Shown here piece after piece: positions 9,877-21,108 of a stretch of DNA of 64,000 bases. The position numbers were made by a program, and so were the translations under genes. How positions within the stretch are numbered: position 1 is the first letter of the stretch; every line of letters starts with the position of its first letter. The DNA is from Usnea hakonensis (lineage: Eukaryota > Ascomycota > Lecanoromycetes > Lecanorales > Parmeliaceae), in assembly GCA_013423325.1 (NCBI GenBank), contig BLJB01000026.1, forward strand, positions 62,001-126,000. Direction: 5' to 3'. The notes beneath the pieces are model-generated. The model searched no databases, was not told where the DNA came from, and saw only the letters and a list, made by a program, of their open reading frames with translations.

Positions 9877-12141
9877 TTATCCCAAACCTTTGAAGCCCAT
9901 GGCCCCAATTTTCCGTAAATCGCGATGGCCGTCCATTTCCCTGGCCTTGCCGCGGCCCAGCGTTAATGTCTCCGGTGGGAGGGGCCAATTCTCCAACCCG
10001 TTCCGTTTTCCGTAAAGGAGAACCTTGTAACCCTCATCAGCAGTGTCATCGTCCTCATCGTCACGATCATCGATTTCATGGCCCTCCAGCACCTCCAAAT
10101 CTCCAATAGCTATACATGAAGTCGTCGCAGAGGTATTGCTTTTCCTCCGCCTAATTGTGTGTCGATCATCCTCCTCCTCCTCCTCCTCCTGCTGCGCGTC
10201 CCCCAAACCCCAGACTGTGCTTTCTTTACCGGAAATTACGCTGACAGATCGCCTGCGGTCTTTGCTCACATGTGGCTCATGGCCAAGACTCCAAGCCGTA
10301 CTGGCTGGCCGCATCATATTCTCATGCAGTGTTGCTAGGTCCCCTAGACCCCATACAGTACTTTGCTTGGAAGCGTCCATGCTTGCGGGCCGACTTTCTG
10401 GCAAACTTCGGTCAGATTCGGTCGCAGGAAGCCAGTCTGGCCTATTTGGATGACGTCTCGAGCTCGGTTGGTCCAAGACATATTTACTCGAGAGTTCAAC
10501 GCCGGTACGGGTATCTTGTTGTCCACGGATACTTTTTGCCACCTCGCAGGTGCACGCACGCCTCCTGCCTAATCCCCAATCCACCCAGCCACCAATCTTA
10601 TAGTCCAGCTCTTTTGCCGTAATCCGTTCCTTTGCCTCTTTCTTGACACCCAGCCTGCACAGCTGGACTGTCTCCCCAACGGCGCCCCAAAAGTACCTGT
10701 CTTTCTTCTCCCGTTGCCCCGCCTCTTTTCCCAATGTGTCAAGCCACTTGAACACCTGACCGAGATTCTTGTGGAAGGAGGCGTCAGGAAGAGCGTTGCC
10801 GCGACCGGCCTGGCGATTTAAGCGTGATCGATGAGAGGCGAAAGCTTTAGGCGTATGGTTAAGGATCGTTGAGATGAGCGTTATAATGACCGTAGTGAGG
10901 GAGAAGACATCCGCCGCTTCGAGCTTGCTATCTCGAGAATGGATAGAGGAAGACGTAGAGGGGCGTCGCTCAGTAGGCGCGAAAGTTGTAATGAGCGCAT
11001 TTCGAGGTCGAGAGGCATTGTTTGAAGAACCTGAGGAACCACTTTTCGAATTGGTGCGCGTGGTGTTGACTGAGTGGGGCGGGAGAGGGAGCGATGTCTT
11101 TCTTTCGACAATGGGTGACTTGGGAATTCTTCTGGAGGTGCGACCGCCCCCTGGAAGGATTGTCTTGAGTGCCGCTACTTCATGAAAACGCGGTTTGCGC
11201 AGCCAATTCTCAGGGGCTGCATGGTCGTAGAGCTCACCTTTGTAGGAATTGGGAGGCTCGTCAGTGTCGAGGCTTTTGAGTGCGCTGTAATCGCCGAGGT
11301 ATATCTTGTTGTTGTGATCGACTGTAATAGTACCAGGGCGAATATTCTGGTGGACGAAGCCTCTGTCATGAAGATAGGCTAATGCTGCGGCGAGGCAGTG
11401 GGCCCAAGTCAAAAACATGGCCCTGCGTTCCGTTTTGTCGAGGCTCTTGAAAGCCTTGGGTGGTTCTTCGAGAAAAGACTTCAGTGTGGTCTCGGTAGCA
11501 GGACTAAGCAGGACATAGAGAAAGCCTTCTTGGGAGTAGGTCGACCAGACGGAGACGAGATGAGGATGGCCGATGGCCGAAAGTGATTTGAGGTGCGTCA
11601 TGAAATGCTCGTTATCGATGCTGTTGTCCTCGAAGACGCTGATTTTCTTGCGGGTGTAGAGATTTCCATGGACGTATACCTTGTCGTTGGCTTTTGCAAT
11701 GCCTGGCCTTTTCACAAATGGTTCTACCGGCACGACCGCCCAGTCCCCGTACTCGACATGGTCCCCAGGCTTAAGGTCTTGGACGAGGAAGTTGAATTGT
11801 GCGCGGTGGAACTTCTTGTCCAGCGTCTCCGACTTGCCACCGAAGAGGTTCCGCTCCCACAAATCATCTTGTGATAGTGGAAGATCGTCATCAGCGAAAG
11901 ATTTGTCGATGAAGTCGAATATTTTTTCCGGCACCCCAATTTGGTTGAGAATGAGGAAGGAGCGCCGACTGCGTTCGAGGATCCAATCAAGATAGGTGTC
12001 GTCTGTCAAGGCATTGGTGCCATCTCCAAATGCAAGCACCCGATGTACCTTGTCGATCAGAGTCTTGGAACCCAACTCGGTCTCGATGTACGCAGCGTTG
12101 ACGGTGGTGCTGATCCTCTCATTGGACCACCAAGCAGTCAT
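9877..12141 (-). CDS. predicted pseudokinase with repeated C-terminal peptides
   Basis: Single-exon gene, 754 residues. The region around residues 155-500 aligns by motif with a protein-kinase fold: a glycine-poor N-lobe (VYVHGNLYTRKK), ALAYLHDRGFVHQNIRPGTI in the catalytic-loop position, and LGDYSALKSL in the activation-loop position. APENW is the APE equivalent (309-313) and DVFSLTTVII the subdomain IX equivalent (411-420). The catalytic Asp of HRD is replaced (H-Q-N at 264-266) and DFG is replaced by G-D-Y (283-285), so phosphotransfer is unlikely. About 100 low-complexity Ser/Arg residues are inserted between APE and subdomain IX. The C-terminal third is disordered, with three related peptides (STVWGLGD at 594-601 and 641-648, STAWSLGH at 614-621) and acidic runs. 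About 150 N-terminal residues precede the kinase fold and match nothing I know. A scaffold or regulatory role is an inference. Confidence 0.75.
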   Translation of the reverse strand: MTAWWSNERISTTVNAAYIETELGSKTLIDKVHRVLAFGDGTNALTDDTYLDWILERSRRSFLILNQIGVPEKIFDFIDKSFADDDLPLSQDDLWERNLFGGKSETLDKKFHRAQFNFLVQDLKPGDHVEYGDWAVVPVEPFVKRPGIAKANDKVYVHGNLYTRKKISVFEDNSIDNEHFMTHLKSLSAIGHPHLVSVWSTYSQEGFLYVLLSPATETTLKSFLEEPPKAFKSLDKTERRAMFLTWAHCLAAALAYLHDRGFVHQNIRPGTITVDHNNKIYLGDYSALKSLDTDEPPNSYKGELYDHAAPENWLRKPRFHEVAALKTILPGGGRTSRRIPKSPIVERKTSLPLPPHSVNTTRTNSKSGSSGSSNNASRPRNALITTFAPTERRPSTSSSIHSRDSKLEAADVFSLTTVIITLISTILNHTPKAFASHRSRLNRQAGRGNALPDASFHKNLGQVFKWLDTLGKEAGQREKKDRYFWGAVGETVQLCRLGVKKEAKERITAKELDYKIGGWVDWGLGRRRACTCEVAKSIRGQQDTRTGVELSSKYVLDQPSSRRHPNRPDWLPATESDRSLPESRPASMDASKQSTVWGLGDLATLHENMMRPASTAWSLGHEPHVSKDRRRSVSVISGKESTVWGLGDAQQEEEEEEDDRHTIRRRKSNTSATTSCIAIGDLEVLEGHEIDDRDDEDDDTADEGYKVLLYGKRNGLENWPLPPETLTLGRGKAREMDGHRDLRKIGAMGFKGLG

Positions 12142-13360
12142 AGTGCGCCAAACGAGACCATTCCTGCGTCAGGCCGCGTTGTGATGAAAGCAGATGAGAT
12201 GTCGAGCATATTTTGAGAGTATATATTCGAGGGTTGGTGAAGACCATGCATGTTCCAGGAAATGTGGGTTGAGCCGAAAGCAGAAAGCAGTGCAGAGGGA
12301 GGTAATTGGTTTATGCAGGAGAGAAGCGCCCTGGTTTAATTAACAAGCAAGCTATTTTAGGAGATAAGGTGCATAAGTATCATGATGTTTATCAGGCTTC
12401 CTACAGAGGTACGTACATTTAAAGTACGGGTAAGTAATGAATCCGTAGGAGTAGGATTTCGACGGCAGAGCTCGAGACGGTCCTTCGTTTTAATTAGCTC
12501 CACGGAATCCCACGTAAAGTAAGTAAGGTAGTAAGCGGGCAGGTTAATCATCAATCATCATTCAAGAGGCTCTCGCCTCGCTTGGAAGGATGAGAGCCAA
12601 CGATTATCAACGATCGATCAAAGGACATTCATTAGTGTGGAGGATTATTGTTACTTTAAGAAGGTCAGGTCCAGTCCAGGTCGTTGTCTTCACACTTTAT
12701 CCTCCGTCATCACTGACCAGTCCAAAGTCTTTACTCCTCGGGCGATTTTTGGGGGCTTGTCCCACGTGGGTCAATTTTCGCTAAGAGTGGACGGCTTCGA
12801 GGGGAAACAAAGTAAAGTTGGCAGATCGCTCGGGCCTTCTTGCTTGTAAGGTAGTCAGAGCCGTTTGACAGGCTGACAGTAGTAGTATTATTGACTCCTG
12901 GCTCGTGTGGTTCCGGAGGCACAAGGATGCTGATTTTGGTGTGGGGGGGCGAAGGGTTGATGGCAATGTTGATCCTTGATCCTTGATCCTTTGACCGTTT
13001 TCTCCGGACTAACAAAGTACTAGGTAGATTCAGACAGACTCAGACTCAGATTCAGCAAGGGAGCAGAATGATAATAACCCCATCATTCCGTCAACACTCA
13101 ACGCTGTGACAGTCAATCAACTTCAATCAAGGTGACTAATAGAATTAGAGTAATGACTGACATGTGAAGTGGCATAAGAAAGTAAAGTAAGGAAATGAGC
13201 TCTGATAAGTGATAACAAGCCATGAACATGAAAAGGCTAGAAAATAGAAAAACGGCAGGAAGATGATGGTTGGATGAAAGGGTAGAGATAAGCAGTCGCG
13301 CTAAGAAAGCTGAAAGATTGAAGATACCGCTAAGATACCGCTAAGATAAGGCAGTACAGT

Positions 13361-13381
13361 ACTTACTTTACTTTACTTTAT
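13361..13381. repeat. ACTTT pentamer run
   Basis: Short tandem run of ACTTT/TTTAC units. Related motifs recur in many intergenic regions of this window (see findings). Confidence 0.7.
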
Positions 13382-13937
13382 TAACATCCCTGCCCACTTT
13401 CCGCTGACCTACCGTATGTTTCATAGGCCGAGGCAGGATACTCTGAGACGTCAAATATAAAAGCATTGAATATTAGATACCTTTCTATAATGGTGCTTCA
13501 GCTCAAAGCCTAGCTTGCAATGTCACTTGTCACGTATGAACAGTCACATATGCTTGCGTCAAGAAAGAATCTTGGACGCGGTATTACTCTCTAGCATTTT
13601 TACCGCACAAGTTTGACTCCCACCGAGACACCCCCCCTTTACATACACTTACCCGTAATCCGTATTCCTTCAAGAGGCGGAGGCTTTTTTTTTCTTCGGT
13701 TTCTTGGTTGTCATTTGTTACCAATGAGATGGATTCAACGGAATCCTTCCAAGACGGCGGGGAGCAAGCCGGCCTTCCGCAAAGGACAGCCTGCAACTCC
13801 TTTTGGTCATTAAACGGTCTCCAATGCACGTCATGCTGCATTGAAGAAACACGAGCTCAAAAGGGGAATGGCCACGTCGTCACATTTACCCATTCGCTAC
13901 CAGATGAGGCTCTTCAGTCCCCATTAATCATTAAGCT

Positions 13938-13976
13938 CCACAGTCACAGTCACAGTCACGGCCACAGCCACAGCCA
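13938..13976. repeat. CACAGT/CACAGC hexamer repeat
   Basis: Six or so imperfect copies of a CACAGT-type hexamer, ending in CACAGC units. It lies in gene-free DNA; an overlapping open frame there translates to His/Ser repeats and is not considered a gene. Confidence 0.75.
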
Positions 13977-14650
13977 AGAGTATCGCGCTTTTCTCAAGAG
14001 CGCATACAGGAGATCTACCGTGCAGGTAAGCGCTCAGGTCGATGCCCAAAATATGCTCCAAACGGTGTTGCCACTAGTCTGCCAGAAACAGTGAAACCGA
14101 ACATACCTGCTCCGAACCCAATCGACTTTGCAAATCGCAAATCGCAATGGGAAATCTGCCATGCAGCTAAGCGACCAAAAGTCTCGAATGGGGGAAGTGA
14201 CCCCATAATTGAAAGATCAAGAAACCTTTCAGAATATCTTTCATAAATTGGCAAACAGGTTTGCCAGAAGCCGACGACTCCCATCACACGGCCTTCCTCT
14301 GAAATACACTCCCGTAGCCCACAATTCAGCCCACCGATGGGATACGCTAAGGGTCGGTCCCTCGCTATAAAAAGCTTCTTGGCTTTGCAAATATTGCCAA
14401 TAATCCGCATGGTTGACCTGCTCCCATGGTTCCGCAGATACTACGGGAGAAGACGGCCGCTTACATACACTCCATGAAGGCACACTCGGGCCAGCGCAAG
14501 CCAAACCACTTCCACCACACGTGCAACGATTAACCAGACGCTGTCTCCCTCAGTCCCAGTGATCAACAGCCACATCCATCCCGCCACCGAACCCCACCTC
14601 AAGTAAGCACACCTAGGTCATCGCTCTTCGTCCCAACAGCTCTGCACCAG

Positions 14651-14680
14651 CACCATCACCATCACCATCACCATCACCAC
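14651..14680. repeat. CACCAT hexamer microsatellite
   Basis: Perfect tandem CACCAT units, about five copies, within gene-free C-rich DNA. Confidence 0.85.
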
Positions 14681-15271
14681 ACAACAACCAGCCACCCTCC
14701 CCTCACTCCCCACTCCCTCCTATCACCAGCACCCCTAATACACCAAAACCCAACCCATCCTCCGCTAATCTCCCAGACTTCCTATAAAGCAGAGAACGTG
14801 CTCATAATGCGTGCTTACGATACAGCGAAAGGGTAGTGCCTGAGTGACACCTTCATAGGAGATATCCGAAAGGTTGCAGCTTTCGCAGAATAGATGGCGG
14901 ACAGAATTGACAAAGATACTGCCAGTTAGAAGGAGTACCCATGCGCGGGCAGTAAAGTAAGTAGCAGTAGTTTAGAGTGGCTTGTAAGGCAATCTGAAAT
15001 CTTCACAGCCATGAGATTTCGTTCATAGCATAGAACAGAGGGTATGAGAAGCCATATCGAGAATTGGTCTTTCAGGGAATGAATTACTTGCTCGCCAGCT
15101 TGCCACCACTACAACATATCCGGTAGCACTGAATATCCCCCTCCTCTCCCTCAACAACATCATCCCCATCTTCCAGCCCCGCCCTTCAACCGAGAGTAGC
15201 GCAGAACCACACCCTTGATTCCCTACCACAGGAGAAATAAATCCCCCATCCGCCACCCATCCACCCCATAA

Positions 15272-15856
15272 TCATTCCTTTACAAAATCCTCGATCCTCG
15301 CCATCAAAGCAAAAGTATCAACAACATGCTCCATATCGCGCCTATCCAACCTCTCCACCCCTTCGCCCGGCGTCCCGATAACATACTTCTTCACCAGGAC
15401 CCCCTCCACCTTCTCCGCCCTCTTCTTCAGCGCCTCCAGGAATCCCGTCACGGAGTCGCACTCCTGCGCACATTCCTCAAGCGCTTCCACTCTCCGATCC
15501 ACGTAGAATTTCTGCGATTCCAAGATGGAGTCGAGCATGTCCCCGGCGATGGCGGGGCATTTGATGGGTCGGGACGAGTCGGTGGAGACGTGGCAGGCGT
15601 GGGCCAGGGACCATGTTTTGGTGCAGTCTTTGAAGGCCTTGTAGCGCGCTTCGGCGGCTTGCTCGACCTTGAGCTCGAGATGTTTCTGCAAGCACTCTAG
15701 GGTACGGCGGTGACTGAGAAGGGCCTTGTGGGTTTTGTAGCTAGGCTTCTTGCGCAGAGCTCGGAAGAAGGCCTCGGTGTCGATCTGGTGGGACGAGGAG
15801 AGCTTTTCATCGGGTACGGTGGAGATGGGTTCGATTTTGCCGGTGAAATGAGCCAT
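15272..15856 (-). CDS. helical protein of unknown function
   Basis: Single-exon gene, 194 residues, family not recognised. It is predicted to be mostly alpha-helical: KLSSSHQIDTEAFFRALRKK, then a long charged helix (HRRTLECLQKHLELKVEQAA), a Cys-containing central segment (TWSLAHACHVSTDS, then IKCPAIAGDMLDSILESQKF) and a closing helix VDTFALMARIEDFVKE. There is no signal peptide or membrane helix. The start at 15856 is an ATG with a purine at -3 on the coding strand. Codon choice is strongly G/C-ending, as in neighbouring real genes, which supports coding. It could be a small cytosolic or bundle-forming protein; no function is assigned. Confidence 0.55.
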   Translation of the reverse strand: MAHFTGKIEPISTVPDEKLSSSHQIDTEAFFRALRKKPSYKTHKALLSHRRTLECLQKHLELKVEQAAEARYKAFKDCTKTWSLAHACHVSTDSSRPIKCPAIAGDMLDSILESQKFYVDRRVEALEECAQECDSVTGFLEALKKRAEKVEGVLVKKYVIGTPGEGVERLDRRDMEHVVDTFALMARIEDFVKE

Positions 15857-16535
15857 GGTCGTAGTGCAGAGATCCTTGAAGTTTGCTTAGACTAAAAGAT
15901 ATTGGGACAGATTCAACCCAAAAAGGTGATTGGACTGTGAAATGATATAGTCGGAGACTTGATACTCTTCTGGAATCAGATTGTAGCGCCCAGATCCCTT
16001 GATCTTTGTAGTTGTTCTTGGCTAGGGCTAAGGAGGCAGAGTCTTTGAAGAACACCTCTTTGGGCTATGATATAATACAATCAGCCTTCCAATATGAGGA
16101 ACACACTTGCAAGATTCTACCTTGTACACTCTGCCCTACTGCAGAATATGAGACTGTAGTTTCTCTTCCTCTAAATGACAGGGTCGCTGGAGGATCTTTT
16201 TAAGAAACACCAAGTGTAATGAGTAAAATCACTGGCTTAAACCCGATATACCCGATGGGTCACTAGCTTGGTTCAAAATATCACAAACACTCACCATAAT
16301 CGATTGCATTTGCCATGAACCACCCGACATGACCTGTCTTACCTTGCCTCAACCTGATCATCCTAGCTCCGACTTCTCACAGCTTAAGACGACACGCTTT
16401 GAGCAGAGTATGTAAGGCTGTTGAGTCTCTGTCCAGAACCCCTTTTTAACAGCTGATGAGGTAAAATCGCACCACGGAAGACAGAGCTGATTCTTTTGCA
16501 GCCAAAACAATACAGCAAGATCTAAATCATCCAAT
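15857..16535. other. intergenic
   Basis: No supported gene or RNA was seen between the helical protein gene and the acidic ORF. The short open frames on either strand lack motifs. Confidence 0.4.
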
Positions 16536-17190
16536 ATGGATGTAAATATAGCAGAAAAGAAAGCCACCGCAGATCTTGATAAGCAAGACTTTGCTTCAAA
16601 CCCCAAAAAGGAGAATCTTGGTCTAGGCCAAGCAGAGGGGATTGCAGAAGCAAAGGCAGAGGCAAAGCTTGTCCAAGAAGATGATGATGCACGATTTGAA
16701 GACGTTTTGGTTGCCGAAGATCTGTTGGATACTGACCGTAAATACCTGGATTGTGAGGCTGCCGAAGATGCAGATGATGGACTCAGCTCCCATGATGATG
16801 ACTATGAGGAAATCCTACCTTTGAACATCAAAAAAGTAAAGACCAGCAAAAAAGTTAACCAAGGTATACCTAGTGTTATTCCTTACACCGAGAGAATCAA
16901 AGCTGAAGGTTCACTCATTAGCGCACCTGTCGACAAACCAACCTGAGTAAACCACAGAAACCACTGCAAACAAGGATATTGTTGTACAGCGAACAGACAG
17001 CCTTGCTCAAGCTCAAAAGGGTAATTCAGACTCGATTTCCCACTCGGGGACAAACCTGGCATATCAGGTGGCCCACGGATGTCTGTGGATCCTGCTGAGG
17101 TCTGGTTGACAGAACCAAGCTTTTGGGCCATATCTTGACTCGGACTACGGCCCGAGGGTACCTCGAGGGGTACTAGATATGCCATGTATT
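16536..17190 (+). pseudogene. acidic ORF, probably a decayed gene
   Basis: An ATG-initiated frame at 16536-16946 encodes 136 acidic residues (AEGIAEAKAEAKLVQEDDDA, later DCEAAEDADDGLSSHDDDYE) with no known domain. Immediately after its stop, coding-like sequence continues in a second frame (DIVVQRTDSLAQAQKG) and then in a third (MSVDPAEVWLTEPSFWAIS). No GT-AG pair of adequate length joins these blocks. The simplest reading is a gene broken by small indels. A short intact acidic protein followed by chance open frames cannot be excluded. Base composition is less GC-rich than in the flanking genes. Confidence 0.4.
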
Positions 17191-17568
17191 TTTCGTCAGT
17201 CCCCCGATTAACACCCTCCTCTCCTGTGTTCTAAAGGTTGCCAACTTTTAATCCAGGCCTGGGAAGGGGATGGATAGATGGATTTTATGGCTGGTGTCGT
17301 GGTTTCCTTCTCCGTTCGTACTATGATATCGCTGAGCGAGGTCCATTTTAAATATTTGTATTACGGCTATAAGCCCTTTGCAAAATATATCCATAGTGGA
17401 GATGGACATGGTAGAGGAATGTAGTCCGGAGAAGATTTCGATTTAGTACAAACGTAGCTTAGTGTATTTGCTTATCGATAAGGCCTAGAATTGTATGTAA
17501 AATCAAGCCAGTTTATATACAAAGAACCTTTGCATTTCCCTATAATTTGATCATATACATCATGAAAG
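17191..17568. other. intergenic, promoter region of the Det1-like gene
   Basis: AT-rich DNA with TATATCC and TATATAC stretches near 17385 and 17512. No coding potential was seen. Confidence 0.4.
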
Positions 17569-19070
17569 ATGGGCAAACCACGGGTATGCCTCCCTTCAAT
17601 TAGCCAAAAGGATATGTTTCTCACACTTACAGATGATAATATTAATACGCCACGCCCAATCTGAAGGAAACAGTCTGTCTCAAGGTCTCTTTTACGTCAA
17701 TGAGAAGCTAATCTAGGCCAGAAAACCGAGATATTCACCAGACGGTCCCCGATCACCGCGTCAAATTGACACAAGATGGCTGGAAACAGGTACGCTCCGC
17801 CCCAACCAATGCATCTTCCTCACCACTGTCCCTGACTCGACAAGCTGATCTTTTCCAGGCCGAAGAAGCAGGCCAAAAGCTCCGCTCTCTCCTCCGCGCG
17901 TCCGACACACTTCATTTCTTCACCTCTCCCTACCGAAGAACACGAGAAACAACCGAGGGAATCCTCAATGCCCTCACATCTCCCGCCCCAGACCGCAAAC
18001 CCTCCCCTTTCCCACGGCACACGATAAAAGTATACGAAGAGCCCCGCCTGCGAGAGCAAGATTTTGGAAACTTCCAACCCGACTCCGCAGAAATGAGTAA
18101 AATGTGGCAGGAACGTGCGGATTACGGACATTTCTTCTACAGGATACCGAACGGTGAATCCGCCGCCGACGCGTACGATCGGGTCTCGGGCTTCAATGAA
18201 TCGTTATGGCGTAGCTTTGGGGAGTCGGATTTCGCATCCATTTGTGTCCTTGTCACTCACGGCCTCATGACCCGGGTTTTCCTCATGAAATGGTACCACT
18301 TCAGCGTGGAATACTTTGAAGATCTACGGAACATGAACCACTGCGAGTTTGTCGTTATGAAGCTGAACGACAACGGGAAATATGTCCTGCAGAACCAGCT
18401 ACGGACATGGTCGGAGTTGAAGAGGGAGAGGGCGAATTCCAAGTCCAGTACAACAGAATCAGAGAGTCCAATTCCTGTTAGGAAAAGATGGGGAGGATGC
18501 TTACAATCGGACGGGGACCGAGGAGACGACTTTGCGAGGCGGCAAATGGCGAGAAGGAGGAAGGACACGAAGGAGCTTTTTGAAGACGTGGAAATGGCGC
18601 ACAGTAGTAACGGTACAGATGGTGTGAAGAAGGCCGACGAGGAAAAGAGCGGGTATGCAAGGAGTAGCCAAAACAGAGGCGAAACTCTGGAGGAGACCTT
18701 CACGGCAGCCGATGCCAGAAACATCCGCCTAGTCACACCCGGCGCTCGCACACGCATGATATCCCCCCACCGCATCGAAATCCTCAAAGGCGGCCGCGAC
18801 GGCGGTGGGTCACGTTCCGGCGCCGCGAGTCCCAGTCCCTCTAACCCTGAAGACTCTGAAGCGGAAGCGAAGGAGCACATGAAGTCGTTGCCGCTGCGAA
18901 GAAGTTTGGCCATGGCTTTGAATGGCGAGCTTGATGGTGACGGGGAAAGGGTGAGGGCTGATGCCCTTGGGGATCAGAGCGATGTGGAAGATGAAGAGGA
19001 GGAAGAGCTCCGGAAAGAGATGTTGAAGGTGGAGGCGAAGGAGAAGGAGTCTCAAGGAGCCGTTACGTAA
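17569..19070 (+). CDS. Det1-like histidine phosphatase (phosphoglycerate mutase superfamily)
   Basis: Member of the histidine phosphatase superfamily closest to yeast Det1 (Ydr051c), an acid phosphatase linked to sterol transport. Four exons, 17569-17583, 17633-17672, 17722-17789 and 17859-19070, give 444 residues with all phases matching. The catalytic RHAQSEGN box comes from exon 2, with the phospho-accepting His in RHA. NRDIHQTVPDHRVKLTQDGW, then SPYRRTRET, PRLREQDFGNFQ and GESAADAYDRVSGF follow. The second catalytic His is in VTHGLMTRVFLMKWYH. The phosphatase domain ends near residue 235. The remaining 200 residues are a charged, Ser-rich extension not needed for catalysis. The small first exon (five codons) was chosen because only that ATG joins to MIILIRHAQSE. 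It ends 192 nt from the convergent CCT3 gene. Confidence 0.88.
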
Positions 19071-19262
19071 ATATTGATGTTGTTAGGTTTTGGTATGACT
19101 TGAGCGATTGAATGGAGGTTTGGAAATGCGGTGGATAGATATTAAGGGAAAGCGTTGACGTAAGTGCTAAGTGATCAGCTTCGTTCATGAAATGTCATGT
19201 TCTATGATGGATATTCGCTTTTGGTACATTTGTGCAATGAAGGCGTTTGTTGTGAAAGAGAT

Positions 19263-21108
19263 CTAGTCATCACCACCTCCACCCATATTGCCTCCTGCTT
19301 GCTTTGCAGATTTCGCACTGCAGATATCATCGACCCTTAGAAGAAGACAAGCTGACTGTGGGGAAACATTTAGCACGCTAAAAGTGGAAGAAGAAGAAGA
19401 AGAAGAAGAGCACCACATACCTCAACGGCAGTCTTTATACTCTGCAACTTGACCGCCTCCGGCTCCCACACTCCGTACTCTCTCATATCTACCAAACTCC
19501 CCTTATCCCCATCAATGCCCCACGTACTTCCACCTTCCGCATGCTTCGCCCTCAACTTTGTCAGAACCCTCACAGGACTGCCCCCACTATTCTGTATCAG
19601 TGTTCTTGGAATGACCTCCATAGCCTCGGCAACAGCCTTGTACGGCCACTGCTGCACGCCTTCCACCGCCTTCGCCATCTGCGCCAGTCGCACGGAGACT
19701 GCCATCTCTGTGGCACCACCTCCTGGAGCCAGTCGTGGGTGGAACATCACGTTGCGGGCAACGGACATGGCGTCTTGAAGATTCCGCTCGATCTCGTTGA
19801 GAATGTCTTTGGAAGGGCCGCGGAGGAGGATGGTGCACGCTTTAGGGACCTTGCATTTTGTGAGAAAGGTGAAGTATTCGTCCCCGATCTTCTCGATCTC
19901 GAAAAGCCCGCATTGTGTGCCTACGTCTGATTCATTTAAGTCATCGACGCGGTTGACAATGGTCGCCCCTATGGCCCGAGCTATGCGGTTATTGTCAGTC
20001 TTCCTAACGCGTCGAAGAGCGGTGATGTTTGCTTTGACCAGAAAGTGCTGCGCGAGATCCGATACTCCTTTCTCAGTAATGACAACATCTGGTTTCAGGG
20101 CAAGTATAGCATCGGTCATAAGCTTGACCTGCTCTTCTTCTATTTGCAGGATACGGTTCCAGTCGTCTTCTTTGCTTATTTCAATGTTCGTTTGCGACTC
20201 TCCTTTCTTATACTCGAGAGGGCAGTCTAGTAGGATAACACGAGGGTTCTTGATTAGGCGACGCATCTTGGGATGTGTGATGTCTTTATTCAGCATGACC
20301 CCATCAAGAACTTTGCTATCTTCTATCTCGCCTCCTGGTATCTTCTCCACTTTGGCGTATCGTTTTATGTCGATCTCTTTCTTACCGCCCCCAGCCTCGT
20401 GGGCCACTATCCGGACCGCTTTGAGAGCGAGGTTGCACATGAGTTCTGACCAGCGGGACACGAATTTCGTACCAATGGAGGAAGATATTAATTGGTACAT
20501 AGCTTTGTCGTCATTGATGTTTACAGGCAGGGAGATTTCTTCGACGATGTCCAGGGCGTCTGCTAGGGCTCGTTTGAAGGCGGCGATTATAACGACAGGG
20601 TGAATGTTTCTTTCCAGCTGAGGGAGAGCTTGTGCAAGTATTTCACCAGCTACCAGTAGTCAGAACCTTTACCTCGATTTCTGTAACACCGCATACCTAG
20701 TATTATGACCGTTGTAGTACCATCCCCAACCTCCTCATCTTGTGTCCGACTTAGTTCAATCATGCTTTTGGCCGCTGGATGAGCCACCTCAATTTCACGT
20801 AGTATAGCATGACCATCATTAGTGAGCACGATGCCTCCCATGGGATCTAAGAGCATCTTTAGCATGGCCTTTGGACCAAGACATGATCGTATTATATCTG
20901 CCACACTGAAGCTATTCAGTATTCGCATTCGATTTGCTATCTGCTTATTTCTTTGCTTACGTCTTTGCTGCAGTAATATTTGACAGTTGTGCTTTGCGAC
21001 CCACTTGTCTGTCGCCAGCCTGCGTATCTGCAAAAGGTCAGCTCGGATTCTCACAGGCTGGAAGCTATGTTTGGACAATTCACTCATGACAACCACAGGA
21101 GCCTGCAT
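19263..21108 (-). CDS. CCT3: T-complex chaperonin subunit gamma (CCT3)
   Basis: Gamma subunit of the cytosolic TRiC/CCT ring that folds actin, tubulin and other proteins with ATP. Five exons, 21108-21084, 21027-20961, 20905-20697, 20649-19421 and 19355-19263, give 540 residues. After splicing the N-terminus reads MQAPVVVMNTQAGDRQVGRK, the gamma-subunit signature. ADIIRSCLGPKAMLKMLLDP and the ATPase motif GDGTTT follow, with LAPGGGATEMAVSVRL in the middle and SACLLLRVDDICSAK near the end. The C-terminal tail is Gly-rich (GGNMGGGGDD), as in other fungal CCT3 proteins. The intron before the last exon (19420-19356) carries a CTT/GAA run. Subunit identity is firm because the N-terminus and C-terminus both match gamma rather than other subunits. 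Confidence 0.96.
19387..19410. repeat. GAA trinucleotide run in a CCT3 intron
   Basis: About eight GAA units on the plus strand (CTT on the coding strand) lie inside the last CCT3 intron, between donor and acceptor. Confidence 0.85.

Larger units (their letters stand above)
12142..15271. other. 3.1 kb gene-free region with simple repeats
   Basis: Open frames here are short, lack motifs and have no splice partners. The region holds several TAAAG/ACTTT clusters (near 12515, 13173, 13361 and 14953), a near-tandem AAGATACCGCT repeat at 13321-13348, a CACAGT/CACAGC repeat (13938-13976) and a CACCAT repeat (14651-14680). It may contain the promoter of the 9877-12141 gene, which starts at its left edge. 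Confidence 0.5.

Noticed and set aside
14015..14410. 131-codon minus-strand frame
   Set aside because: No recognisable motif and in gene-free DNA with microsatellites; likely chance.
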